Shown: one piece after another, positions 1 through 7,308 of the stretch | How positions within the stretch are numbered: the stretch's first letter is position 1 | Layout of the letters: each line of letters starts with the position of its first letter | NCBI GenBank assembly: GCA_023424585.1 | Contig: JAFADT010000703.1 | Location: forward strand, 1 to 11,991 | DNA from: Pseudomonadota bacterium | GTDB lineage: Bacteria > Myxococcota > Myxococcia > Myxococcales > Myxococcaceae | Direction of reading: 5' to 3' | DNA: 11,991 nt | Translations under genes and position numbers: made by a program | The notes under the pieces: model-generated | Database searches by the model: none | Told to the model about the DNA's origin: nothing | Seen by the model: only the letters and a program-made list of their open reading frames with translations

Positions 1-744
1 CTGCGCACCCCGGTGATGACGTACCTGCTGCTCGCGGCCCTGGGGCTCACCTGGGTGTTCCTCCAGGGCGCGGGCTTCAACGTGGTGGCCCTGGCCACCA
101 GCATCTGCGAGCTGGGCATGGTGCCCGGGGAGCTCACCGGCCGCGCGCCGCTGGGACAGGCGGTGCCGCTGGGGGACGGGCTCGCGTGCGTCGTGGACAA
201 CGCGGCCATCAACCGCCTCACCCCGCTCACGTCCATGTTCCTGCACGGCAGCTGGGGGCACCTCCTGGGCAACGCGCTGTTCTTCTGGGTCTTCGGCAAC
301 AACATCGAGGACAGCATGGGCCGCCTGCGCTTCCTCGTCTTCTACCTGGTGTGCGGGCTGGTGGCGGCGGCGGCGCACGTGGCGGTGGACCCCACGTCGC
401 CGGTGCCCACGGTGGGCGCGTCCGGCGCCATCGCGGGCGTACTGGGGGCGTACCTGGTGCTCTACCCGCGCGTGCGGGTGAACATGCTGTTCATCATCGT
501 CATCCTCATCCGCGTCATCCCCGTCCCCGCGTGGGCCGTGCTGGTGTGGTGGTTCGTGCTCCAGGTCATCACCGGCCTGCCGCAGCTGATGACGCTGCGG
601 CCGGAGGTGTCCGGCGGCGTCGCCGTCTGGGCGCACGTCGGCGGGTTCGTGGCGGGCATGGTGCTGATCAAGCTCTTCGAGAACCCCCGCTACACCGCCC
701 AGCGCACGACGTGGCGGCACCGGCTGCACCCGGACCACCCCTGA
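1..744 (+). CDS. Rhomboid family intramembrane serine protease (5' end outside window)
   Basis: Polytopic inner-membrane protease of the rhomboid family, which cleaves transmembrane segments of other membrane proteins. The family signature is visible: HGSWGHLLGN at nt 244-273 (conserved His/Asn of the second helix, near the oxyanion site), followed by FFWVFGNNIED; the nucleophile motif GASGAIAG with catalytic Ser at nt 421-423; and WAHVGG with catalytic His at nt 634-636. At least five hydrophobic segments are apparent. The frame is open to base 1 and reads LRTPVMTYLLL. Rhomboids of this type usually begin about ten residues earlier with an MIPL...NP-type segment leading into RTPV, so the true start is probably just upstream and the GTG at 13 or ATG at 16 are internal. 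The substrate cannot be inferred. A 109-nt gap separates it from the next gene on the same strand. The family call is secure; only the start is missing. Confidence 0.93.
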   Translation: MRTPVMTYLLLAALGLTWVFLQGAGFNVVALATSICELGMVPGELTGRAPLGQAVPLGDGLACVVDNAAINRLTPLTSMFLHGSWGHLLGNALFFWVFGNNIEDSMGRLRFLVFYLVCGLVAAAAHVAVDPTSPVPTVGASGAIAGVLGAYLVLYPRVRVNMLFIIVILIRVIPVPAWAVLVWWFVLQVITGLPQLMTLRPEVSGGVAVWAHVGGFVAGMVLIKLFENPRYTAQRTTWRHRLHPDHP

Positions 745-853
745 GGCCCCGCCGGGCGGACGGGCGGGCAGGCGTCCTCCAGGCGCGGGATGCGGACGCG
801 GGGGAGCGCCCCGACATTGGAGGGGGTGTTCTTCGCGCCGTGAGGAGGCGGGC

Positions 854-2260
854 ATGGGGGCGAGCGGGAAGTCGAAAGGGCTCTGCGTGGGGGCGCCGCC
901 GCGGCGCAAGCGGGTGCTCATCCTGGGGGGCGGCTTCGCGGGCATGTACGCGGCGCTGCACCTGGAGCGGCGGCTGGGGAAGCGGGACGACGTGGAGGTG
1001 ACGCTCGTCAGCCGCGACAACTACTTCCTCTTCACGCCCATGCTCCACGAGGTGGCGGCGAGCGACCTGAACGCGACCGCCATCGTCATCTCGCTGCGCA
1101 AGCTGCTGCCGCACCTGACGTTCGTGGAGGGCGACGTCAGCGGCCTGGACCTGGAGGCGAAGACGGTCACGGTGGCGCACGGCGGGCTGGACGGCCACAG
1201 CCACACGCTGGACTACGACCACGTGGTGCTGGCCCTGGGCTCGGAGACGAACTTCTTCGGCAAGCCGGGCCCGCGCGACCACGCGCTGACCATGAAGACG
1301 CTGGGCGACGCGATGCTCCTGCGCAACTGCCTCATCGACCGGCTGGAGGAGGCGGACGCGGACTGCGTGACGGCGGGGCAGCGCGACGCCATCGTCACCT
1401 TCGTGGTGGTGGGCGGCGGCTTCGCGGGCGTGGAGACGGCGGGCGCCATCAACGACTTCATCCACGGCGCCCTGCCCTTCTATCCCAACATCCAGCACGC
1501 CAACGTGCGCGTGATGCTGCTGCACGGCGGCCAGGAGGTGCTGCCGGAGCTGGGGAAGGACCTGGGCGCGTACACGCGCAAGAAGCTCATCGAGAACGGC
1601 GTGGAGGTGCGCACCGGCATCCACGTGAAGGACGTGACGGAGGCGGGCGTGGAGCTGCCGGACGGCACGGTGGTGCCCACCAAGACGGTGGTGTGGACCG
1701 CGGGCGTCACGCCGCCCCGCCTGCTGGAGACCCTCCCGTGCGAGAGGGTGCGCGGCCGGCTCAAGGTGAACGAGCGCCTGGAGGTGCCCGGCTTCCCGGG
1801 CGTGTGGGCGCTGGGCGACTGCGCGGCGGTGCCGGACCTCACCCGCGGCGGGGAGCCCTGCCCGCCCACCGCGCAGCACGCCCTCCGCCAGGGCCTGGCG
1901 GTGGCGCGCAACGTGTGCGCGGCGCTGAAGGGCCAGCCGGGCAAGGCCTTCCGCTACCGGATGCTGGGGCAGCTGGCGGCGATCGGCCAGCGCTCGGGCG
2001 TGGCGCGCGTCCTGGGGCTGAAGTTCTCCGGCACCTTCGCGTGGGTGCTCTGGCGCACCATCTACCTGTTCAAGCTGCCGAAGCTGGAGACGAAGGTGCG
2101 CGTGGCCATGGGCTGGACGCTGGACCTGTTCTTCCGCAAGGACGTGGTGCAGGTCATCGGCCCGCGGGAGTTGGATCAGCTCACGCTGCCGGCCCTGCCG
2201 CTCGACAGCCGCCAGCAGGTGCGCCAGGTGCAGGCGCTCCAGCCCCACGCCCAGGGCTGA
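854..2260 (+). CDS. NAD(P)/FAD-dependent oxidoreductase, type II NADH dehydrogenase-like
   Basis: Probable non-proton-pumping NADH:quinone oxidoreductase (NDH-2 family), passing electrons from NADH via FAD to membrane quinone. It has two Rossmann dinucleotide folds: VLILGGGFAGMYAALHL at residues 21-37 for FAD, and VTFVVVGGGFAGVETAG at 181-197 for NAD(P)H. WALGDCAAVP at 318-327 is the C-terminal FAD-contacting motif, and PPTAQHALRQG at 337-347 matches the conserved NDH-2 segment near the quinone site. The last ~80 residues (FAWVLWRTIYLFKLPKLETK around 395-414) are aromatic and basic, as expected for a membrane-binding C-terminus without a true transmembrane helix. The length of 468 aa is slightly above many NDH-2s. 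A GAGGAGG ribosome site at 842-848 lies 5 nt before ATG 854, fixing the start and giving a basic 20-residue tail before the first fold. Other quinone-reducing members of this superfamily cannot be excluded by sequence alone. Confidence 0.92.
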   Translation: MGASGKSKGLCVGAPPRRKRVLILGGGFAGMYAALHLERRLGKRDDVEVTLVSRDNYFLFTPMLHEVAASDLNATAIVISLRKLLPHLTFVEGDVSGLDLEAKTVTVAHGGLDGHSHTLDYDHVVLALGSETNFFGKPGPRDHALTMKTLGDAMLLRNCLIDRLEEADADCVTAGQRDAIVTFVVVGGGFAGVETAGAINDFIHGALPFYPNIQHANVRVMLLHGGQEVLPELGKDLGAYTRKKLIENGVEVRTGIHVKDVTEAGVELPDGTVVPTKTVVWTAGVTPPRLLETLPCERVRGRLKVNERLEVPGFPGVWALGDCAAVPDLTRGGEPCPPTAQHALRQGLAVARNVCAALKGQPGKAFRYRMLGQLAAIGQRSGVARVLGLKFSGTFAWVLWRTIYLFKLPKLETKVRVAMGWTLDLFFRKDVVQVIGPRELDQLTLPALPLDSRQQVRQVQALQPHAQG

Positions 2261-2280
2261 CCGCGCGGCGTGCGTGAAGT

Positions 2281-2308
2281 GGGCCGGTGGGTTCGCTCAC
2301 GGCGGCCC
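2281..2308. terminator. UUCG-loop hairpin between convergent genes
   Basis: GGGCCGGTGGG, loop TTCG, then CTCAC, a 2-nt bulge (GG) and CGGCCC: an eleven-pair stem (one G-T) closed by a tetraloop. It lies in the 78-bp gap between the stops of the NADH dehydrogenase and the HAD phosphatase, where a bidirectional terminator would be expected. There is no T-run on either side, so intrinsic termination is not proven; it could instead protect 3' ends or work with Rho. Confidence 0.45.
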
Positions 2309-2338
2309 CCCGTGGCTCGGCCCGGCGGAGCGACGTGC

Positions 2339-2995
2339 TCAGACGCGCGGCGGCAGGTGGTGCAGCAGCCGCTCCAGGTCCGGCTGGAGGTCGTCTGGCG
2401 TGGCGGTGGCCAGCTCCTCCTGCGCGTGCGTGCCCCAGGTGACGCCGTAGGTCTTGAGGCCCGCGGCCTGACCGGCGCGCAGGTCCAGGGTGGTGTCGCC
2501 CACCATCCAGAGGCCGCCGGTGCCCAGGGCCCTCAGGGCGTGGTGGATGACGTCCGGCGCGGGCTTGTGCGGAAAGCCATCCGTGCCCTGCACGTGGTGC
2601 AGCAGGCCGCCCAGCCCCATCGCGTCCACGAAGCGCCGCGCCGTGTCTCCGCGCTTGGTGGTGGCGACGGCGAGCAGGTAGCCCCGCTCGCGCAGCGTGC
2701 GCAGGACGCGCTCCACGCCGGGGAAGGGCCGGGAGCGCCGGTGGTAGTTGAGCGGGTAGTGCTCGCGGTAGGTCACGCAGAGCGTGGTGGCGTGCTCCGG
2801 CGCGAAGCGCGTGTACATGTCCTCCAGCGGCTGACCGATGAGCGCCCGCACCTCCGCGACGGTGGGCGCGGGCAGGCCGTGGTGGGTGAAGCCGTGGAGG
2901 AAGCTGTCGATGATGTCCGGCAGCGAGTCCACCAGCGTGCCGTCCAGGTCGAAGCAGATGCCGCGAGGGGTAACGGTGCTCACCCGCTGCTCCAT
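2339..2995 (-). CDS. HAD family hydrolase, phosphoglycolate phosphatase-like
   Basis: Cytosolic haloacid-dehalogenase phosphatase, 218 aa, resembling the Gph/PgmB subfamily with an alpha-helical cap. Motif I is FDLDGTLVDS (residues 15-24; nucleophile Asp16, acid/base Asp18). The cap lies between about residues 25 and 90. Motif II is the Thr of VATTKRG (110-116), motif III the Lys in HKPAPD (Lys144), and motif IV GDTTLDLRAG (Asp167, Asp171) for Mg2+. The substrate is not readable; phosphoglycolate is the default guess for this group and other small phosphoesters are equally possible. I chose ATG 2995, preceded by GAAGGG with a short 3-nt spacer. A GTG at 3019 would add eight residues outside the conserved fold. 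The gene is divergent from the amidohydrolase across 146 bp and convergent with the NADH dehydrogenase gene. Confidence 0.9.
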   Translation of the reverse strand: MEQRVSTVTPRGICFDLDGTLVDSLPDIIDSFLHGFTHHGLPAPTVAEVRALIGQPLEDMYTRFAPEHATTLCVTYREHYPLNYHRRSRPFPGVERVLRTLRERGYLLAVATTKRGDTARRFVDAMGLGGLLHHVQGTDGFPHKPAPDVIHHALRALGTGGLWMVGDTTLDLRAGQAAGLKTYGVTWGTHAQEELATATPDDLQPDLERLLHHLPPRV

Positions 2996-3010
2996 ACGCC
3001 CTTCGCGTGT

Positions 3011-3133
3011 GGCGTGCACGCCTCGCGCGTCGCGGGTCGGCCGGCGCCCGCCAGGCAGGCATCCCGGACTGGCCGTGGGGCGGGGCGTGCGTCAGAGTGC
3101 CCCGCGCGAGGTCCCGGGACGAACTGCCCGGGC
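3011..3133. promoter_or_regulatory. Divergent intergenic region with four inverted repeats
   Basis: Lies between the HAD start (2995, minus) and the amidohydrolase start (3142, plus). It contains a 12-bp perfect palindrome GGCGTGCACGCC (3011-3022), 7-bp arms GCGGGGC/GCCCCGC (3080-3086 and 3099-3105) around a 12-nt spacer, and GTCCCGGGAC (3111-3120) and GCCCGGGC (3126-3133). Promoters for both genes should be here, but I see no clear -35/-10 pair. Short GC palindromes arise often by chance at this base composition, so an operator role is only a suggestion. Confidence 0.3.
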
Positions 3134-3141
3134 GAACGGTC

Positions 3142-4860
3142 ATGGCGGGTGCGCGGATGATGCGAGGACGTCTCGGTTGGATGCTGGGGGCGCTGGTGCT
3201 GTGGGCGGGCGCGGGCTGCTCGCGGCGCGTGCCGGAGGGAACGGCCGCGGAGCAGGCGGTCGCGGACGCGCCCACGGTGTACGTGGCGAAGCGGATCCGC
3301 ACGCTGGACGCCGCGAGGCCGGAGGCCCAGGCGCTGGCCGTGCGCGACGGCAAGGTGCTGGCCGTGGGCACGCGCGAGGAGGTGCTCGCCGCGGCGGGCG
3401 CCACCGCGCGCGTGGTGGAGCTGGGCGACGCGACCGTGGTGCCCGGCCTCACGGACTCGCACGGGCACCTGGCGGGGCTGGGCCAGGCGCTCTCGGGCGT
3501 GCGGCTGGAGGGCACCACGTCGCTGGCGGAGGTGCGCCAGCGGCTGGAGAAGGCCCCCTCCACCGCGTACCAGGGCGACTGGCTGGTGGGCCAGGGCTGG
3601 GACCAGAACGACTGGGACACGCCGCGCTTCCCCACGCACGCCGACATGGGCGAGCACCTGAAGGACACGCCCGTGGTGCTGTGGCGCATCGACGGGCACG
3701 CGCTGTGGCTCAACGGCGAGGCGCTGAAGCGCGCGAACATCACCCGCGACACGAAGGACCCCGAGGGCGGCACCGTCGTGCGGCTGCCGGACGGCGCCCC
3801 CAGCGGCGTGCTCATCGACAACGCCGTGGAGCTGGCGCTGAAGGTGCTGCCCCAGCCCACGAAGGAGCAGCATGAGGCGCGCATGCGGGCCGCGCTGGAG
3901 CACTGCGCGCGCGTGGGCCTCACCGGCGTGCACGACGCGGGCATGGACCTGCGGACGTTCCGGCTGTTCCAGGCGTGGGACCGGGCCGGCACCCTGCCCC
4001 TGCGCGTCTACGCCATGGCGGACGGGCAGACGGAGGACCGCGTGCAGTACCTGAAGGACGGCCCGTTCCAGGGGAAGCTCCTGACGATGCGCGCGGTGAA
4101 GCTCACCCTGGACGGCGCGCTGGGCAGCCGGGGCGCGGCGCTGGGCGCGGCCTACAGCGACGAGCCCGGCCACCGCGGCCTGCTGCTGCTGTCCCCGGAG
4201 GAGTACGCCGCGCGCGTGCACGCCTTCGTGGGCCGCGGCTTCCAGGTGGCGACGCACGCGATCGGCGACCGCGCCAACACGCTGCTCCTGGACACGCTGT
4301 CGCGTGAGCTGGCGGCCACGGGTACCCGGGACGCGCGCCCCCGCGTGGAGCACGCGCAGATCATGACGGCCGCGGACATCCAGCGGCTGGGCGCCAGCGG
4401 CTTCGTGGCGAGCGTGCAGCCCACGCACGCCACCAGCGACATGCCCTGGGCGGAGAAGCGCGTGGGCCCGGAGCGCATCCAGAACGCCTACGCGTGGCAG
4501 AAGCTGAAGGCCGCGGGCGCCGTGCTGGCGCTGGGCAGCGACTTCCCGGTGGAGCGGCCGGACGTGCTCGCGGGGCTGTACGCGGCGCGCACGCGGCAGG
4601 ACGCCAGCGGCCAGCCGCCGGGCGGGTGGCACCCGGACCAGCGCCTGAGCGGTGAGGAGGCGCTGGAGGGCTTCACGGTGGGCGCGGCCTACGCGTCCTT
4701 CGCGGAGGGACGGCGCGGCCAGCTCAAGCCCGGCATGGACGCGGACTTCGTGGCGCTGTCGGTGGACCCGGTGGACGCGCCCCCCGCGGACCTGCTCACC
4801 GGGCAGGTCCGGCTGACGGTGGTCGCGGGCCGCGAGGTGTTCCGCGCGGACGCGAGGTAG
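3142..4860 (+). CDS. Exported amidohydrolase, YtcJ-like (Amidohydro_3 family)
   Basis: Metal-dependent hydrolase of the amidohydrolase superfamily, COG1574/YtcJ group, 572 aa. Metal-site and family motifs appear in order: DSHGHL (His107-x-His109), WLVGQGWDQNDWD (147-159), RIDGHALWLN (182-191), VKLTLDGALGSRGA (Lys320), THAIGDRAN (His372), VEHAQ (His404) and LGSDFPVERPD (Asp467). The N-terminus has an arginine-containing n-region, a hydrophobic core LGWMLGALVLWAG and Cys26, so it is exported and possibly a lipoprotein; the lipobox AGAGC has Gly at -3, which is atypical. Substrates in this family are poorly known (amides, carbamates, cyclic ureas). Starts at 3142, 3157 and 3160 are all in frame and none has a strong ribosome site; an upstream frame from 3007 would bury the signal peptide and is unlikely. 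The stop TAG directly abuts the stop of the next gene on the other strand. Confidence 0.92.
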   Translation: MAGARMMRGRLGWMLGALVLWAGAGCSRRVPEGTAAEQAVADAPTVYVAKRIRTLDAARPEAQALAVRDGKVLAVGTREEVLAAAGATARVVELGDATVVPGLTDSHGHLAGLGQALSGVRLEGTTSLAEVRQRLEKAPSTAYQGDWLVGQGWDQNDWDTPRFPTHADMGEHLKDTPVVLWRIDGHALWLNGEALKRANITRDTKDPEGGTVVRLPDGAPSGVLIDNAVELALKVLPQPTKEQHEARMRAALEHCARVGLTGVHDAGMDLRTFRLFQAWDRAGTLPLRVYAMADGQTEDRVQYLKDGPFQGKLLTMRAVKLTLDGALGSRGAALGAAYSDEPGHRGLLLLSPEEYAARVHAFVGRGFQVATHAIGDRANTLLLDTLSRELAATGTRDARPRVEHAQIMTAADIQRLGASGFVASVQPTHATSDMPWAEKRVGPERIQNAYAWQKLKAAGAVLALGSDFPVERPDVLAGLYAARTRQDASGQPPGGWHPDQRLSGEEALEGFTVGAAYASFAEGRRGQLKPGMDADFVALSVDPVDAPPADLLTGQVRLTVVAGREVFRADAR

Positions 4861-6882
4861 CTACAGGTCCGCCTCGTAGGTGAGCGACTCGATGCGCTGG
4901 GTGGCCTCCGCCTGGAGGCGGGTGCGCTCCTGCTCGAGTCGCTCCAGCTCCCGGCCGATGCCCTCCAGCCGGTCCTCCTGCGCGTTGAGCTTGGTGACGA
5001 AGCGCTCCACCAGCTCGCGCTGGGACGCGCCGCTCTTGAGCGAGTCGATGTTGGAGCGGATCCGCTCCTGGTCCTTGAAGAGCTGGGCGCGCTCCTCGTC
5101 GAGGCGCTGGATGTCGCGGGCGACGCTCGCCTGCTTCTCACGCATGGCCACCACGTCGCGCAGCGCCTGGGCGACGCGCGGGTCGATGAAGCGCGAGTCG
5201 AGGAAGAACGTCACCTCCTCCAGCCCCAGGTTGCCGAGGTAGTACTGGCGGTGACCCCGGGTGCGCTCGGTGATGACGAGCGTGTCGGAGGTGCTCGGGG
5301 CCAGCTCCCGCTTGAAGCGCCAGAAGCCGTCCGTGGTCTCCGCGGGGGTGGCCGTGTCCTTCAACTCCCAGCCGGTGCGCGGGTGCTCCACGAAGAGCGC
5401 CTGGGGGCGCTTCGCCTTGTTGCGCGCGAGGACCCGGGTGCGGCGCTGGTGGAAGAACTCCACCACCAGGGTGCCCCGGTTGAGGCGTGAGCGGAACACC
5501 GGGCCGTCCTCCTGGTCCTCCTCCACGGACACGACACAGGACAGCTCCACGGCGTAGGGGACGAAGCGCGTGTCGTCGGGCTTGAGGGTGTCGAGCATCG
5601 CCTCGCCCACGTAGGTCTCGTCCTCGGTGATGGTGACGGGGCCGCCCTCCAGGGTGAGGCCGGTGGTGTTCTTGAACTCGATGCAGGCCATCGGGTTCTT
5701 CTCGCGCGTGGCGCGGTTGTAGAGCAGCACGCGGCGGCCCTCGAAGGGGCGCTGCAGGATGGGCACGAGCGCGCTCTGGTTGCGGTGCACGGTGACGGGG
5801 CGGTCCACGCCGTACTCGAAGAGGTCCCCGACCTCCTTGGTCAGCGTCGTCACCGCGGTGCTCTGCTCCAGCGTCTCGCGCATGCCGCGTCCGCTGCCGC
5901 CAATCATCGGGCCGCCCTTGGCGCGCATGCGGCGGGCCGGCGCGGGCGCGGCCATGGCGGGCATGAGGGTGGACGGGGCCGCCACGTCGGCGGCGCCGTA
6001 GGTGCCCCCCTCCTCCGCGTCCATCATGGGCTCGGCGGCGCTCCCATGGGCCTCCTGGGGGATGACGGGCGCGACGCCGGTCTCCGAGCGCACCTCCACG
6101 ACGGGGCGGCGCAGGTAGCGGGGGTTGTAGAGGTCGTGGACGAAGGACACGGGCAGGCCCGCGATGAGGGACAGCTCCACGTCCACCCAGTCCTCGTCAC
6201 CGGTGTTGTCCACCAGGGCCCAGCCCTGGAGGAGGGGCGGCTTTCCCTCGTCCAGGAGGATGCGGTAGCTGGTCTTCCACACGGGGGACTCCAGCACGTA
6301 GCTGACGAACAGCTCGCGCGAGCCCTCTCCGGCGGTGAGGATGGACAGCCGCTTGGAGTCCTTCTTGTACGAGGACATGACGGTGGCCAGGTAGAACTCC
6401 AGGTCCTTGCGCACGGCCTCGTCGAGGAACTCCAGCTCGCCCAGCTCCAGCACGTCGAAGGTGCGCAGGGACGCGCCGACGAGCAGCGTGAGGAAGGGGC
6501 GCACGACGCTGGCCTCTCCCTGGACGACGGGCAGGGACTCCAGGCCCACGATGGCGCCTTCGACCTGCGCGCCGCCGACGCGGGCGCGGACGCGGGCGCC
6601 CTTCACCTGGCCGAGCAGCGCGGTGAGGCAGCCGTGCTCGGGGATGCGGATGGTGGCTTCGGAGAGGAGCTGATCCAGGGGCTTGGTGGAGTCATAGCTC
6701 ACGGCGGACACGGAGCCGCCGCTCAGGTCCAGCACGGTCATGGACTTGAGGACGTCGTTCATGTCGCGCGCCTTGAAGTCCAGGTGCGCGGTCTCGCTGC
6801 CGGTCACCTTGCCCCGGCGCTCGAAGTAACCGACGCCGTGCTTGTAGAGGACGACACGGCGGATGGACAGGGGCGAAGGCAT
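4861..6882 (-). CDS. DUF4139 domain-containing protein with C-terminal coiled coil
   Basis: Protein of 673 aa, related to the DUF4139 ('mucoidy inhibitor A'-like) family of unknown biochemical function. The N-terminus RRVVLYKHGVGYFERRG (8-24) followed by ARDMNDVLKSMTVLDLSGG (38-56) is a recognisable opening of one DUF4139 subgroup. The DUF4139 core runs from about 198 to 550: SPVWKTSYRILL, GWALVDNTGDEDWVDVELSLIAGLPVSF, and later GVDRPVTVHRNQSALVPIL. It is interrupted at about 262-345 by a low-complexity Ala/Pro/Gly/Met-rich linker. Residues ~570-668 are strongly charged heptad-like sequence, a probable coiled coil. No signal peptide or membrane segment is visible, so it is probably cytosolic. 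I chose ATG 6882 because GGAG (6891-6894) lies 8 nt upstream; an in-frame ATG at 6948 would add 22 Pro-rich, unconserved-looking residues. The gene forms its own transcription unit. Confidence 0.88.
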   Translation of the reverse strand: MPSPLSIRRVVLYKHGVGYFERRGKVTGSETAHLDFKARDMNDVLKSMTVLDLSGGSVSAVSYDSTKPLDQLLSEATIRIPEHGCLTALLGQVKGARVRARVGGAQVEGAIVGLESLPVVQGEASVVRPFLTLLVGASLRTFDVLELGELEFLDEAVRKDLEFYLATVMSSYKKDSKRLSILTAGEGSRELFVSYVLESPVWKTSYRILLDEGKPPLLQGWALVDNTGDEDWVDVELSLIAGLPVSFVHDLYNPRYLRRPVVEVRSETGVAPVIPQEAHGSAAEPMMDAEEGGTYGAADVAAPSTLMPAMAAPAPARRMRAKGGPMIGGSGRGMRETLEQSTAVTTLTKEVGDLFEYGVDRPVTVHRNQSALVPILQRPFEGRRVLLYNRATREKNPMACIEFKNTTGLTLEGGPVTITEDETYVGEAMLDTLKPDDTRFVPYAVELSCVVSVEEDQEDGPVFRSRLNRGTLVVEFFHQRRTRVLARNKAKRPQALFVEHPRTGWELKDTATPAETTDGFWRFKRELAPSTSDTLVITERTRGHRQYYLGNLGLEEVTFFLDSRFIDPRVAQALRDVVAMREKQASVARDIQRLDEERAQLFKDQERIRSNIDSLKSGASQRELVERFVTKLNAQEDRLEGIGRELERLEQERTRLQAEATQRIESLTYEADL

Positions 6883-7017
6883 GCGCGGGGCTCCGGGTGC
6901 GGTGGGGACGTGGGGAGGGTCTAGCAGCGCAGGGGGATGGGGTTCCACTCCGGGTGGAGTTCCCTGGCGTCAGCGGGCGGGCGGTGAGTCAATGGCAGAC
7001 AGGGGGAGCTCCGCCAG

Positions 7018-7206
7018 ATGCAACGACAGTCGGACCCGTGGAGCCCCGTGCTCCAGGGGCTCCCGATGGAGGTGCGTTTCGACCGGCTTCCAGAAGGAGT
7101 GTATGAGCCAGCAGCGGGAGGAGGACGCGACTACCACTCCGACCGCCGGCTCATCCGCTGGGGCACGTGGCTGGAGTCCCCCGGGCTGTCGACCAGCGCA
7201 CGTTGA
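7018..7206 (+). CDS. Possible small protein, 62 aa, unknown
   Basis: Short ORF from ATG 7018 to TGA 7206. A strong ribosome site, GGGGGAG at 7002-7008, sits 9 nt before the ATG, which is the main reason to list it. The product is hydrophilic, with no signal peptide, membrane helix or recognised motif; it contains a basic/aromatic patch (RDYHSDRRLIRWGTW). Codons end mostly in G or C, but clearly less often than in the neighbouring genes, with several CCA, GGA, GCA and CGT codons, so it may be young, weakly expressed or not a gene. Two GC palindromes follow immediately after the stop, as a transcription end might look. I do not recognise it. The alternative is a purely regulatory region. Confidence 0.3.
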   Translation: MQRQSDPWSPVLQGLPMEVRFDRLPEGVYEPAAGGGRDYHSDRRLIRWGTWLESPGLSTSAR

Positions 7207-7208
7207 CG

Positions 7209-7244
7209 CCGCGCACGCGGTCATCGGTCGCGCGGATCCGCGCG
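7209..7244. repeat. Two adjacent GC-rich palindromes
   Basis: CCGCG-CA-CGCGG at 7209-7220, followed after 8 nt by the 16-bp perfect palindrome CGCGCGGATCCGCGCG at 7229-7244. They begin 2 nt after the stop of the possible small ORF and end about 10 nt before a TATCTA hexamer (7255-7260) lying 49 nt upstream of the lipoprotein ATG. They could be a terminator pair for upstream transcription or an operator for the lipoprotein gene. No T-run follows. The sequence symmetry is certain; the role is not. Confidence 0.5.
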
Positions 7245-7296
7245 TCGCTCCGTGTATCTAGCGGCCCAACCCGGGCGCATCCCGTCCCGTCTCGCC

Positions 7297-7300
7297 GAGG
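7297..7300 (+). promoter_or_regulatory. Ribosome binding site of the lipoprotein gene
   Basis: GAGG, 8 nt before ATG 7309. It selects this start over the in-frame GTG at 7252, which would place 19 extra residues before the signal peptide. Confidence 0.6.
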
Positions 7301-7308
7301 CCCACCGC

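Larger units (their letters stand above)
6883..7308. other. Intergenic stretch between the DUF4139 and lipoprotein genes
   Basis: 426 bp without a certain gene. It should hold the divergent promoters of the DUF4139 gene (minus) and the downstream plus-strand units. Visible elements: the ribosome site of the DUF4139 gene (GGAG, 6891-6894), a small hairpin ACTCC-GGGT-GGAGT (6947-6960), a possible 62-residue ORF (7018-7206) with a good ribosome site, and two palindromes (7209-7220 and 7229-7244). Its third-position and dinucleotide texture is less regular than in the flanking genes. No tRNA-like or riboswitch-like structure was recognised. Confidence 0.6.

Noticed and set aside
668..2248. A 526-codon minus-strand frame opposite the NADH dehydrogenase gene
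   Set aside because: Low-complexity His/Arg/Leu/Ala composition and no family motif; the opposite strand has clear FAD and NAD motifs and a ribosome site.
2181..4632. Long minus-strand frames opposite the amidohydrolase and running into the HAD gene
   Set aside because: They carry no motifs and are out of frame with the HAD hydrolase; the amidohydrolase metal ligands lie on the plus strand.
5785..6924. A 379-codon plus-strand frame opposite the DUF4139 gene
   Set aside because: His/Gly/Ala-rich antisense sequence without a recognisable domain.
6917..6946. Possible promoter TGGAAC-N18-TAGACC on the minus strand for the DUF4139 gene
   Set aside because: Only weak matches to the -35 and -10 consensus; not distinguishable from chance. 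A sigma-54 reading of the same bases fails because the GG-to-GC spacing is wrong.
7203..7208. TTGACG as a -35 element for the lipoprotein gene
   Set aside because: No -10-like hexamer at 16-18 nt downstream, and it overlaps the stop of the possible small ORF.
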